From the NCBI GenBank assembly GCA_009777835.1, contig WRKZ01000015.1:1-33712 (forward strand): DNA of 33,712 nucleotides, read 5' to 3'. Position 1 is the stretch's first letter, and every line of letters starts with the position of its first letter. Below, piece by piece: positions 14,301 to 21,840 of this stretch. The notes under the pieces were generated by a model. The model was not told the DNA's origin, did not search any database, and saw only the letters and a program-made list of their open reading frames with translations. The position numbers and the translations under genes were made by a program. The DNA is from Oscillospiraceae bacterium (GTDB lineage Bacteria; Bacillota; Clostridia; Oscillospirales; Ruminococcaceae).

Positions 14301-14999
14301 ATGAGCGACGTTGTATTAGCGGCTGTAATCACCGGAGGGTGTACGATTATTGCCGCATTTATCGCATACCGATACGGGAAAAAAACCGGAGAAAAAAACA
14401 CAAAAAAGAAACTGTTACCTTTTTCTAAATACCAAGGTGGTTATAGAATAACCCATGAAGAAGTTGAACTGTTTTTTAAAAGTCGGCATATAGTGGAAGT
14501 GAGACGGAAATCCAACTTCGTGGTAACTTCAAACTCGTTAAGCGAAATCAAGCATAGTATGTCATGGAGCGGGCAAAAATATAAGAAGAGTGTGCTTGAT
14601 GACAACGATATAGCCAAGGGGTACTCTATAATTGATGATTCCGAACGGCAAATTTCTCCTTTTGATATAATCATCAATTTTCCTGAATTGAAAAAGGGTG
14701 AAACGGGAAGTTATACGATGACCACGCACGTAGAAGACGAGCAGAAATTGATGAAACCCTGCTTCGCGCACTTAATAAAATCGCCTTCCGACAAGTTAAC
14801 TCTTAAATTAACAGTAAGGGGAAACCTGGTTGAATCTGTATGTTGGGCTATTAGTGCCGGTTCATTCGGAACGAATGTTCTATGCGAAAAGCAAACAGCA
14901 CCATCCGAAGTCAACGGCGACTTGCAGGTTTATAAAATTGAAGAGAAAGAGCCTGAATTATTTCAATATTATTTTATTGAATGGAAATTTAAAAAATAG
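14301..14999 (+). CDS. membrane-anchored protein of unknown function
   Basis: This 232-aa protein starts with one transmembrane helix (VVLAAVITGGCTIIAAFIAY, residues 4-23), then a very basic stretch (RYGKKTGEKNTKKKLLPF), so the rest is most likely cytoplasmic. The remainder looks beta-rich (TLKLTVRGNLVESVCWAIS, YYFIEWKF), like an immunoglobulin-type or C2-like sandwich. I do not recognise the family. A small N-anchored protein in a compact cassette with an RHH regulator would fit a defence or toxin-like effector, but this is inference. AGAGG precedes the ATG. Confidence 0.6.
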   Translation: MSDVVLAAVITGGCTIIAAFIAYRYGKKTGEKNTKKKLLPFSKYQGGYRITHEEVELFFKSRHIVEVRRKSNFVVTSNSLSEIKHSMSWSGQKYKKSVLDDNDIAKGYSIIDDSERQISPFDIIINFPELKKGETGSYTMTTHVEDEQKLMKPCFAHLIKSPSDKLTLKLTVRGNLVESVCWAISAGSFGTNVLCEKQTAPSEVNGDLQVYKIEEKEPELFQYYFIEWKFKK

Positions 15000-15000
15000 C

Positions 15001-15029
15001 TTTACAAATTGGGTTTGATATGCTATAAT
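15001..15029 (+). promoter_or_regulatory. promoter of a short transcription unit
   Basis: TTTACA (15001-15006), 17 bp and TATAAT (15024-15029), immediately after the membrane-protein stop codon. It drives a unit of about 150 nt that ends at the 15149-15185 terminator. Confidence 0.8.
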
Positions 15030-15110
15030 AGGCTTGTCAACTCTGTACAAGCCTATAACAGAAATCAAACATTATAAAAAACAAAATAATATAAAAGGAG
15101 GAATAAAATT

Positions 15111-15131
15111 ATGGAGTGGGATTTACGCTAG
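15111..15131 (+). CDS. six-codon mini-ORF MEWDLR
   Basis: ATG 15111 is preceded by AAAAGGAGG at an ideal distance and followed by five sense codons and TAG. Its leader is nearly the same as that of the gene at 2853-3332 (AAGGAGGAATAAAAT). The peptide is too short for any homology argument. Excellent initiation signals within a complete promoter-terminator unit make translation plausible, but function is not shown. Confidence 0.35.
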   Translation: MEWDLR

Positions 15132-15141
15132 CCCCTGTTTA

Positions 15142-15185
15142 AATCAAACAAGCCTGTCGAATCTCGGCAGGCTTGTTTTGTATTA
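15142..15185 (+). terminator. terminator made of 34-bp direct repeat copy 2
   Basis: The repeat identical to 13731-13764 forms a stem CAAGCCTGTCGA / TCGGCAGGCTTG and is followed here by TTTTGTATT, so it acts as a plus-strand terminator for the mini-ORF unit. Confidence 0.8.
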
Positions 15186-15193
15186 ACATATAC

Positions 15194-15226
15194 TCTTTAA
15201 CTCCGAAAATTCCTACGGAATTTTCT
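15194..15226. repeat. dispersed hairpin repeat, family D copy 2; possible terminator of the GGGtGRT gene
   Basis: GAAAATTCC-TAC-GGAATTTTC (15205-15225) with the CTTTAACTCC flank matches 3399-3430. It overlaps the last base of the GGGtGRT stop codon and may terminate that operon, though on the minus strand it is followed by GGAGTTAAAG rather than a U-run. Confidence 0.6.
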
Positions 15227-16232
15227 ACGCTTTCGCTGACTCTTCCACAGCAACCGCGCAAGCAACCGTCGCGCCGACCATAGGATTATTACCCATACCG
15301 ATTAATCCCATCATCTCAACGTGCGCCGGAACGCTCGAACTTCCCGCAAACTGCGCATCTCCGTGCATTCTTCCCATAGAGTCGGTCATTCCGTAAGAAG
15401 CCGGACCCGCCGCCATGTTGTCGGGGTGAAGCGTTCTGCCGGTTCCGCCGCCGGAAGCCACCGAGAAGTACTTCTTGTCGTGTTCGGTAGTCCATTTCTT
15501 GTATGTTCCCGCGACCAAATGCTGGAACCGCGTCGGATTCGTAGAGTTGCCCGTAATCGAGACTTCTACGTTTTCGTGCCGCATGACCGCCACGCCTTCG
15601 GTGACATCGTTACAGCCGTACACCCGGACTTTCGCCTTCTCTCCATCCGAGAACGCCACTTCTTTAACGATTTTCAGGTCGTCATTAGCGATGTCGTAAT
15701 CGGTCTGAACGTAGGTGAACCCATTGATTCTCGAAATGATATATGCCGCGTCTTTACCTAACCCGTTCAGAATAACCCGAAGGGGTTCTTTCCGTGCTTT
15801 GTTAGCGGTTTTCGCAATTCCGATTGCGCCTTCTGCCGCCGCGAAGCTTTCGTGTCCCGCCAAAAAGCAGAAGCACTTGTTCTCTTCCATCAACAGCATC
15901 GCGCCGAGATTTCCATGACCGAGACCAACGTCACGGTTTTCCGCAACCGAACCCGGTATGCAAAACGCCTGCAACCCGATTCCTATCGTTGCCGCCGCTT
16001 CCGCTGCTGCGGTGATTCCTTTTTTCACGGCAATCGCAGTGCCGAGGGTGTATGCCCACACCGCATTCTCGAATGCGATAGGTTGAACCCCTTTTACGAT
16101 TTCTTCGACGTTGATTCCCTTAGAAAGACACAGGTCGCGTGCCGCTTCCAGGTTTTCAAAACCGTATTCTTTAAGTGCGACATCGATTTTCTCTTGTCGC
16201 CTGTTTTGACCTTCAAACTTTATACTACTCAT
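15225..16232 (-). CDS. GGGtGRT family protein
   Basis: This 335-aa protein carries the family-naming motif ASGGGTGRTLHPDN in its C-terminal third. It also has long conserved stretches such as GSVAENRDVGLGHGNLGAML, Ala-rich helices and FCFLAGHESFAAAEGAIG. The start is taken at ATG 16232 behind GAGGAG; the frame is open for 49 more codons upstream through a repeat element and those are not credible. Such proteins occur in anaerobes beside a NifU-like scaffold, as here, and their role, probably linked to iron-sulfur or sulfur chemistry, is not established. Confidence 0.85.
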   Translation of the reverse strand: MSSIKFEGQNRRQEKIDVALKEYGFENLEAARDLCLSKGINVEEIVKGVQPIAFENAVWAYTLGTAIAVKKGITAAAEAAATIGIGLQAFCIPGSVAENRDVGLGHGNLGAMLLMEENKCFCFLAGHESFAAAEGAIGIAKTANKARKEPLRVILNGLGKDAAYIISRINGFTYVQTDYDIANDDLKIVKEVAFSDGEKAKVRVYGCNDVTEGVAVMRHENVEVSITGNSTNPTRFQHLVAGTYKKWTTEHDKKYFSVASGGGTGRTLHPDNMAAGPASYGMTDSMGRMHGDAQFAGSSSVPAHVEMMGLIGMGNNPMVGATVACAVAVEESAKA

Positions 16233-16540
16233 GAGTCTCCTCGCTTTCATTATTTTTATTATTGCTCCGCAACGAAAGTCTTGACACTCACAGCAAAGCC
16301 GCTCGTGACTTGTGTCAAGCCGTCTGCCGTCGGGCGAAGCCCGCCGCGCCACGGCTCTTCTCAAGCTTTCGTTGCTCAAAATTGCCCTGCGTCTCGCCCC
16401 TGCGGGGCAACCGACGCAGTTGGCGAATTAAACCGACAAATGTCAAGACATTTGTTGCGGTTTAATAATTCGGTGATGCGCGGCTTATTTAAGAATATCT
16501 TGATAAGCCGTTTTTCAGTCTCTTAATTCTCAAGTCATTC
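16233..16540. other. intergenic region filled by nested inverted repeats
   Basis: Apart from the GGGtGRT ribosome-binding site, this 308-base gap holds the family B repeat and further GC-rich inversions (GCCCTGCG...CGACGCAG region, a TGTCAAGACA palindrome near 16441). It separates the PspC gene from the GGGtGRT gene, so the operon may be interrupted or attenuated here. No coding frame is supported. Confidence 0.5.
16261..16377. repeat. family B repeat copy 2 inside a large nested hairpin
   Basis: The first 50 bp match 2786-2838. Outer arms GCAACGAAAGTCTTGA and TCAAGCTTTCGTTGC enclose inner inversions (CTTGACAC/GTGTCAAG, GGGCGAAGCCC). Copy 1 keeps only a simpler hairpin, so this is the fuller version of the element. 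Confidence 0.65.
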
Positions 16541-16720
16541 TCAAATTTCCGACGGAATAATCAACGCAAGAATAAGATAGGTGAGCCATCCCACCCCGGG
16601 AATGACAACCGCAAGAACCCGCACGATAATCGGGTCAATCCCCGTATACTCTCCTATGCCTCCGCAAACCCCCGCAAGCCACCGATTATCTCGTGACCTG
16701 TACAGTTTTTTACCGCCCAT
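16541..16720 (-). CDS. PspC-domain small membrane protein
   Basis: This 59-aa protein begins MGGKKLYRSRDNRWLAGVCG, continues with GGIGEYTGIDPIIVRV and then one hydrophobic helix (AVVIPGVGWLTYLILALIIP), the complete PspC domain. PspC proteins are inner-membrane sensors or partners in the phage-shock envelope-stress response in other bacteria; stand-alone short versions are common in Firmicutes. AGGAGG precedes the ATG. It lies 36 nt after the NifU-like gene and ahead of the GGGtGRT gene, so it is probably part of their transcript. Confidence 0.88.
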   Translation of the reverse strand: MGGKKLYRSRDNRWLAGVCGGIGEYTGIDPIIVRVLAVVIPGVGWLTYLILALIIPSEI

Positions 16721-16756
16721 ATTCGCCTCCTGTTTACGCTATTTCTTGTATTCTGC

Positions 16757-17458
16757 TTATTCTTCTCTCGGGTCGATTGTCTTGACCGCTTCGGCGAATC
16801 TGCCGTAAGTGCCGACGTTTGCTTTATACGCTTCATCGGGGGACTTCCCTCTGCGAATATCTTCGAGCATCTTGCCGACCCTCACAAATTCATACCCGAT
16901 AATCTCGTCGTTCTTATCAAGGGCGAGTTTATTGATATACCCCTCCGCCATTTCCATGTAACGAACGCCTTTATCTTTGGTTGAGAAAATCGTCCCCACT
17001 TGACTGCGGAGTCCTTTTCCTAAATCTTCGAGTCCCGCACCGACCGGCAATCCGTCTTCCGAAAACGCCGTCTGGGTTCTTCCGTAGGCGATTTGCAAAA
17101 ACAGTTCCCTCATGGCAACGTTGATTGCATCACAGACTAAGTCGGTGTTCAATGCCTCCAGAATGGTTTTCCCGGGGAGGATTTCCCCTGCCATAGCTGC
17201 CGAGTGGGTCATACCCGAACAACCGATAGTTTCTACCAACGCCTCCTCGATAATTCCGCCTTTGACGTTGAGGGTCAATTTACAAGTCCCTTGCTGCGGG
17301 GCGCACCAACCTACCCCGTGGGTTAATCCGCTTATGTCGCCGATTTGATAGGCATTCACCCACCTTCCCTCTACAGGAATAGGTGCGGGCCCGTGTCCGG
17401 TTGCGTTCCTGACGGTACACATCTGTTCAACTTCGTGCGAGAATGTTACCTTGCTCAT
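16757..17458 (-). CDS. NifU-like iron-sulfur cluster assembly scaffold protein
   Basis: This 233-aa protein resembles the NifU/IscU N-terminal scaffold fold. It has conserved Cys in VGWCAPQQGTC (near residues 49-58) and in ETIGCSGMTHSAAMAGEIL (about 76-94), the latter equivalent to the GC-x-S segment of scaffolds. It is longer than IscU, with a C-terminal helical extension. It heads an operon with a strong promoter at 17621-17649 and is followed by PspC and GGGtGRT genes. A role in transient Fe-S cluster assembly is a family inference. Confidence 0.8.
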   Translation of the reverse strand: MSKVTFSHEVEQMCTVRNATGHGPAPIPVEGRWVNAYQIGDISGLTHGVGWCAPQQGTCKLTLNVKGGIIEEALVETIGCSGMTHSAAMAGEILPGKTILEALNTDLVCDAINVAMRELFLQIAYGRTQTAFSEDGLPVGAGLEDLGKGLRSQVGTIFSTKDKGVRYMEMAEGYINKLALDKNDEIIGYEFVRVGKMLEDIRRGKSPDEAYKANVGTYGRFAEAVKTIDPREE

Positions 17459-17486
17459 TAATTTCTCTCCCTTTCTTTCTTTTAAC

Positions 17487-17600
17487 GGGGGCGAATCCCC
17501 CGGGTTTTATTTTAAATGGGGGAGAATCCCCCAAACCCCCTGTCGCTTCGCAGGGAAACCCTGCTACGCTCCCTAAAGAAATGGGGGATTCTCCCTGTTT
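17487..17600. repeat. family A hairpin cluster: three cores plus a CCCTG/CAGGG extension
   Basis: Cores at 17487-17501, 17518-17532 and 17583-17595. After the second comes a CCCTG...CAGGG hairpin and GCAGGGAAACCCTGC, then TACGCT. The same extension is found at 33629-33667 and again at the right edge. Here it lies in the leader of the NifU-like operon, between promoter and start codon. Confidence 0.8.
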
Positions 17601-17620
17601 AAAACAACATATCTTTCCTA

Positions 17621-17649
17621 ATTATACACTATAGATTTTCGATTGTCAA
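17621..17649 (-). promoter_or_regulatory. consensus promoter of the NifU-like/PspC/GGGtGRT operon
   Basis: On the minus strand TTGACA (17644-17649), 17 bp and TATAAT (17621-17626). The resulting leader is about 155 nt and contains the family A hairpins. Confidence 0.85.
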
Positions 17650-17672
17650 GCGTAAATCTATATTAAACCGCG

Positions 17673-19199
17673 CTAATTCCCCCAATATTTACGGTCGAGA
17701 CTTCGATAGCTGATTGCCATCGAAACGTGTTTCTTGGAAATCAGCCCGCCCCCGTCTAAATCCGCCGCCGTCCGCGCGACCTTGAGGATTCGGTCGTATG
17801 CCCGCGCCGACATTCCCAGTTTATCGAACACATTCTTAATCAGCTCCCTCGCCGCATCTTCCATAACACAGAACTCGCTCAACATAGACGGTTCAATTTC
17901 CGAGTTGCTCTTGACCGCCGTACCCTTGTACCGTTCTTCCTGGATTTTTCGCGCATATTCGACTTTTCGACGAATTTCCGCCGAACTCTCCCCTTTTTCG
18001 TGAACCGAAATCTCATTATAACTAACCGGATTGACTTCGATTTGAATATCAATCCTGTCAAGAACCGGCTGACTGATTTTACTCAAATACCGTGTAACCG
18101 CAGTCGGCGAACATACGCACTTTTTCGTCGGGTGTCCGAAATTGCCGCAGGGGCAGGGGTTCATCGCGGCAACCAACATGAAGTTGCACGGATACCTCAC
18201 CGAGCCGGTCGCTCGTGAAATGACAACCTCCCGATTCTCGACCGGTTGCCGCAGGGTTTCGAGGGTTCGGCGGTCAAACTCCGGAAGCTCATCCAAAAAC
18301 AACACCCCGTTATGCGCAAGGGAAATCTCTCCCGGGCGCGGAACACCGCTTCCGCCGCAAAGTCCCGCGGCAGAAGCCGTATGACTCACCGGACGAAACG
18401 GGCGGGTGACTATAAGCGGTTCGTTCTTGTCGAGAATCCCCGCGACCGAGTGTACCTGAGTGGTCTCGATACTCTCATCGAAGGTCATGTACGGTAACAC
18501 CGAGGGAATCCGCTTTGCCAGCATCGACTTTCCCGTGCCGGGTGTGCCAATCATAAGTATATTATGGAATCCCGCGGCGGCAATCGTCAATGCCTGTTTG
18601 ACGTTTTCTTGCCCCTTCACGTCGGCGAAGTCGGGCAGGTCTTGTTCCGACGGCGGCTTCGCAACATACGGCTTATGCGGGCGAAGGGTGTCTCCCCCCC
18701 TGAAATACCGGAACATATCCCCAACATGAGCGACCCCGTACACCTCCACCCCCGAAACCACAGCGGCTTCTGCGGCGTTTTCCTGCGGGAGGAAGACAGC
18801 GTTCATGCCGTTTTTCTTGGCTTCGATTGTCATAGTCAACGCGCCCGAAATCGGTTTCACTCCCCCGCCGAGACTGACCTCACCGAAAAATACCGCCTTG
18901 CTTAAATCAACCCGGATATCGCCCTCCGCCGCTAAAATCGCCGCCAGAATAGCTAAATCGTAGGAAGAGCCCGCTTTTTTGACAGAAGCGGGCGTAAGAT
19001 TTATTACGAGCGATTTATTTTGCAGTTTGATTCCGGAATTTTTCAACGCCCCGAAAATACGGTGCTTGCTTTCCTGGACGGAAGCATCGGCTAACCCGAT
19101 AATCTGAAAATCCGAAAGTCCTTTGTCGGCATTAATTTCGGTCACGACCGGGAAAGCGTTCATGCCGAACAACCCAACCGAGTTAATCTGTGTGAACAT
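17673..19199 (-). CDS. comM: YifB/ComM family Mg-chelatase-like AAA+ ATPase
   Basis: This 508-aa protein has an N-terminal Lon-protease-like domain, a Walker A motif GTPGTGKSMLAK near residue 217, Walker B GVLFLDELPEF, and the C-terminal Mg-chelatase-type domain (RAYDRILKVARTAADLDG). In naturally transformable bacteria ComM is a hexameric helicase that promotes branch migration during recombination; in others the role is less clear. GGAAG precedes the ATG. It is 30 nt behind the CofE-like gene and is the last gene of a long minus-strand series. Confidence 0.9.
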   Translation of the reverse strand: MFTQINSVGLFGMNAFPVVTEINADKGLSDFQIIGLADASVQESKHRIFGALKNSGIKLQNKSLVINLTPASVKKAGSSYDLAILAAILAAEGDIRVDLSKAVFFGEVSLGGGVKPISGALTMTIEAKKNGMNAVFLPQENAAEAAVVSGVEVYGVAHVGDMFRYFRGGDTLRPHKPYVAKPPSEQDLPDFADVKGQENVKQALTIAAAGFHNILMIGTPGTGKSMLAKRIPSVLPYMTFDESIETTQVHSVAGILDKNEPLIVTRPFRPVSHTASAAGLCGGSGVPRPGEISLAHNGVLFLDELPEFDRRTLETLRQPVENREVVISRATGSVRYPCNFMLVAAMNPCPCGNFGHPTKKCVCSPTAVTRYLSKISQPVLDRIDIQIEVNPVSYNEISVHEKGESSAEIRRKVEYARKIQEERYKGTAVKSNSEIEPSMLSEFCVMEDAARELIKNVFDKLGMSARAYDRILKVARTAADLDGGGLISKKHVSMAISYRSLDRKYWGN

Positions 19200-19229
19200 T
19201 ACAAGTCTTCCTTAAATTTTTACTTCAAA

Positions 19230-20405
19230 CTAGTCCGCATAACTATCGAAATACCCTTGAACCAACACAACCGGTGTGCCTTTATCCCCCGAACCGCTGG
19301 TTAAGTCACAAAGACTGCCCAGCAAATCGGAAAAACGCCGCGGGGTCGTTCCTTGTGAAGACATATCGCCGACTAAATCCGCTTTTTTGGACTTAATCAA
19401 CTCTTGAATATCCGACTCTTCACTGCTCACGTTATCTGCCAAATACTTGATTTTAAGTTCGTTCGGCGTACCTTCGAGTCCTTTTGTGAATCCCGGCGAA
19501 ACCACCGGGTCAGCCAACTCCCAAATCCCGCCGACCGGGTCTTTGAATGCACCGTCACCGTACACCAACACCTCAATCTTTTTGCCGGACTCTTTATACA
19601 AACGCGCACCGAGTCCTTCTGCAAAAGCTTGAGCGTCCCGCGGGAACAACTTGATTGTGTTGTCTGTAGCCAGGTTCGAACCCAACACCCCATAATCGGG
19701 ATGCCAACCGCTTCCGTTTTTAGAAGCGTTCAGAACCTCATCCAAAGTAATCACGTTTGCCCCCGCCGATTTCAGACGACGTTTTGAACGGTGACGGGTA
19801 TGAATATCCGCCGCAATTACGTTTTTGGTATATTTGAGAATTTCGCACGGCTCATTAGCGAGGATTATTTCGGCTTTACCGTCGGTGATTTCCTTATAAT
19901 ACTCGATATAATCGATTCCCGTGAAGGGGTGAGAAGGTTTCCCGAAGAGTTTCGTAAATTCGTCTGCCGTAAAAACATCGGTATACGGATTAACCCCCTT
20001 CTCGTCGAGAACGTCCATGTTTATGAGCGGATTGCCCACTTCGTCCGACGGATACGCCAACATGATGTACAATTTCTCCGCGGCTAACGAAATCCCCCGC
20101 AGTATATGGGAAAATCGATTACGGCTTAAAATCGGGAGTGTCACCCCGATAACCGAACCGGATTCCGGCAGGTTAAGCTTTGCTTTTATGTCTTCGGCGA
20201 CCTGTTCCAACGTGGCATAATTCCCTTGCGAACGTGCCACCACCGACTCGGTCACGCCAACCACGTCTCGGTCACGAAGCGTGAAGCCCCCTTCTTCGGA
20301 AGATGCCGCTTCCAGAATTGAATCTGCCACGACCTTCTCCAAATCCATACCTTGTTTGATAATCGGCGTGCAAATCCCCCGCGAAACAACCCCTACTTTT
20401 TTCAT
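19230..20405 (-). CDS. CofE-like F420-0:gamma-glutamyl ligase family protein
   Basis: This 391-aa protein belongs to the coenzyme F420-0:L-glutamate ligase (CofE) family: an N-terminal RGICTPIIKQGMDLEKVV segment, VVGVTESVVARSQG, and a C-terminal region with GDGAFKDPVGGIWELADP. True CofE adds glutamates to F420. Clostridia generally do not make F420, and no other F420 gene is visible, so another amide-ligase role is likely. ATG 20405 has AAGGGATGG at good spacing; a TTG six bases upstream is too close to it. Confidence 0.8.
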   Translation of the reverse strand: MKKVGVVSRGICTPIIKQGMDLEKVVADSILEAASSEEGGFTLRDRDVVGVTESVVARSQGNYATLEQVAEDIKAKLNLPESGSVIGVTLPILSRNRFSHILRGISLAAEKLYIMLAYPSDEVGNPLINMDVLDEKGVNPYTDVFTADEFTKLFGKPSHPFTGIDYIEYYKEITDGKAEIILANEPCEILKYTKNVIAADIHTRHRSKRRLKSAGANVITLDEVLNASKNGSGWHPDYGVLGSNLATDNTIKLFPRDAQAFAEGLGARLYKESGKKIEVLVYGDGAFKDPVGGIWELADPVVSPGFTKGLEGTPNELKIKYLADNVSSEESDIQELIKSKKADLVGDMSSQGTTPRRFSDLLGSLCDLTSGSGDKGTPVVLVQGYFDSYAD

Positions 20406-20439
20406 TTCCAAACCATCCCTTTTATATATTTATTTAAAT

Positions 20440-20991
20440 TTAGATTGAAGGTAAAGCTACCTTTGTAATCTTGAGACCTAATTCAACCGCCTGTTCGTAG
20501 ATATAACAGCCTTGCGAATCCGGCAGGTCAGACTCAGGCTCACCACAAAAAATCAGCCGTCCGCACTCCCTCAACATGAAATCGGCAGCCGCCCGTTCAA
20601 ACATGACGTATTCTTCCTTCAGGAACTCCCGATTGCCGTCTATATCGAAATCAAGATAAATGGGGATTGTCTGGGTACAATCCCTGTGAACATCGTAATA
20701 CTCATTCCGCCATTCTTCTGTGTAGCAGAATGCCTGGTTCTCATGCGGAACCGCGACATAAAGCATTATGTCGTTGTCATTCATGAGACTGATTACAATC
20801 TGCCCGCCCCAGATAGGAAACCCGTAGCTTCCGTCGATGTAAAACTCATCGACACCATGTCCGTGAAGCGTCCCTATTGTGTTTCTGAGTAAAACGTTCG
20901 TTCGCCTATACTCGAAACTTTCTTTATTGCACCCGAAAGAAATTCGGTAAGGCGCAATCCCCGAAATAATGCACCTGTTTCTTTTTTTCAT
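20440..20991 (-). CDS. probable SLOG-fold (DUF1273-like) protein
   Basis: This 183-aa protein fits the DUF1273 branch of the SLOG superfamily: an N-terminal CIISGIAPYRISFG, a Gly-rich segment IDGSYGFPIWGGQIV where relatives have GxxxGxD, VAVPHENQA, and a C-terminal GCYIYEQAVELGLKI strand-helix. SLOG folds are Rossmann-like and can bind nucleotide-derived ligands. The usual Asp after the Gly-rich turn is replaced, so ligand binding may be altered. It follows a 48-aa antitoxin-like ORF by 12 nt, and its leader repeats the sequence ahead of that ORF. Confidence 0.6.
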   Translation of the reverse strand: MKKRNRCIISGIAPYRISFGCNKESFEYRRTNVLLRNTIGTLHGHGVDEFYIDGSYGFPIWGGQIVISLMNDNDIMLYVAVPHENQAFCYTEEWRNEYYDVHRDCTQTIPIYLDFDIDGNREFLKEEYVMFERAAADFMLRECGRLIFCGEPESDLPDSQGCYIYEQAVELGLKITKVALPSI

Positions 20992-21170
20992 AACACCCTT
21001 GAATCAAATATCTTCTAATAAAACGAACGTACTTTTTTTATATTCTTCGCGACCTGCTGATATAATTGCTTTTTCTTCCGACGTTAAGTCAGCCTCGATA
21101 TCTAATTTTGACAGATATTTAGCTGATTTAGGCGAAACTTTTACTTCCATAACTTACAACACCCTTGAAT
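20992..21170. repeat. 13-bp direct repeats flanking the 48-aa gene
   Basis: AACACCCTTGAAT occurs at 20992-21004 and 21158-21170. On the minus strand the sequence contains AAGGGTG, which serves as the ribosome-binding site of the gene after each copy. The spacing suggests that the small gene entered, or duplicated, between a pre-existing leader. Confidence 0.8.
21004..21150 (-). CDS. 48-aa protein with a RelB/Phd-antitoxin-like C-terminus
   Basis: ATG 21150 starts 3 nt after the HD-gene stop and follows AAGGGTG. The protein starts MEVKVSPKSAKYLSKLD and ends EEKAIISAGREEYKKSTFVL plus LEDI. The GREEYKK-x-x-xx-LEDI pattern resembles the toxin-binding tail of RelB/YefM/Phd antitoxins (G-R-EE-xx-G-x-x-x-LEEL). 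There is no separate DNA-binding domain, and no RelE-type toxin is next to it; the next gene is the SLOG protein. It might be an orphan antitoxin fragment or pair with a new partner. Confidence 0.5.
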   Translation of the reverse strand: MEVKVSPKSAKYLSKLDIEADLTSEEKAIISAGREEYKKSTFVLLEDI

Positions 21171-21840
21171 TATTCATAATCAGCTCGAACTTGAGTTTCA
21201 ACGCTTCTGCCGCTTTACGGCAAAGCACCATTCTATCTAGAAAAATCTCGAAATACTCCATGATTGAACTGATTTCTTCGTCAATTGTAAGCGAAAGCGA
21301 TACCGTACCCAAATCCTCCGACACGGCAACGTCCGACTTCACGCAGGCATAATTCACCCTATCGTGAATGTCCTGGGTTACGTTCACACCTTTTTCTTCC
21401 TCGTGAACGGGGTGACGAACCCGTGAACGCCGCACATCGGTCTTATCGGCGAGAATCACCGCCGCCGCAATGGGATTAACCGGGCGCGCCGTCTTCTCGT
21501 CGTGGTTGCCGATTGCCGAGACAATCACAGCGATTTCTTCGGCGGGCATTCCCATACCGTCAAGCAAACGGAACGCCATTACCGCACCGCTCTGCGCGTG
21601 GTCTTCCCGATTGATGAGATTTCCTATATCGTGCATATATGCCGCAATCTGCGCTAATTCGCAAGTGCGTTCGTCATAATCCAGCCGTGACAGAATCTCA
21701 TACGCTGTTTTAGCCGACTTCTCGGCGTGTGCCGTGGAATGTTCGGTATAGCCAATCGAATATAAAGCGGCATCTGCGTGTGCGATATACGTCCCGATTT
21801 CTTTATTCTGTTTGATATATTTGTAGGTTATATTACTCAA
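21154..21840 (-). CDS. HD-domain phosphohydrolase
   Basis: This 228-aa protein has the metal-binding HD signature: EHSTAHAEK (about residues 33-41), AAYMHDIGNLINREDHAQSG (about 66-85) and GNHDEKTARP. HD proteins hydrolyse nucleotides or cyclic nucleotides; the substrate here is not evident. It starts with TTG 21840, which lies inside the end of plsC (8-bp overlap), with GGGGG upstream. Together with plsC and cmk it forms a coupled minus-strand operon. Confidence 0.82.
   Translation of the reverse strand: MSNITYKYIKQNKEIGTYIAHADAALYSIGYTEHSTAHAEKSAKTAYEILSRLDYDERTCELAQIAAYMHDIGNLINREDHAQSGAVMAFRLLDGMGMPAEEIAVIVSAIGNHDEKTARPVNPIAAAVILADKTDVRRSRVRHPVHEEEKGVNVTQDIHDRVNYACVKSDVAVSEDLGTVSLSLTIDEEISSIMEYFEIFLDRMVLCRKAAEALKLKFELIMNNSRVL

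Larger units (their letters stand above)
15030..15185 (+). ncRNA. candidate small RNA / mini-mRNA with a six-codon ORF
   Basis: Downstream of a strong promoter lies a hairpin, AGGCTTGT (15030-15037) with ACAAGCCT (15047-15054). An A-rich leader, AAAAGGAGGAATAAAATT and then a six-codon ORF follow, and the unit ends in a terminator. The 5' arm AGGCTTGT could also pair with ACAAGCCT in the terminator (near 15149), so two alternative folds exist. The function is unknown; it could be a regulatory RNA, a leader peptide, or the remains of a deleted gene. Confidence 0.45.
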
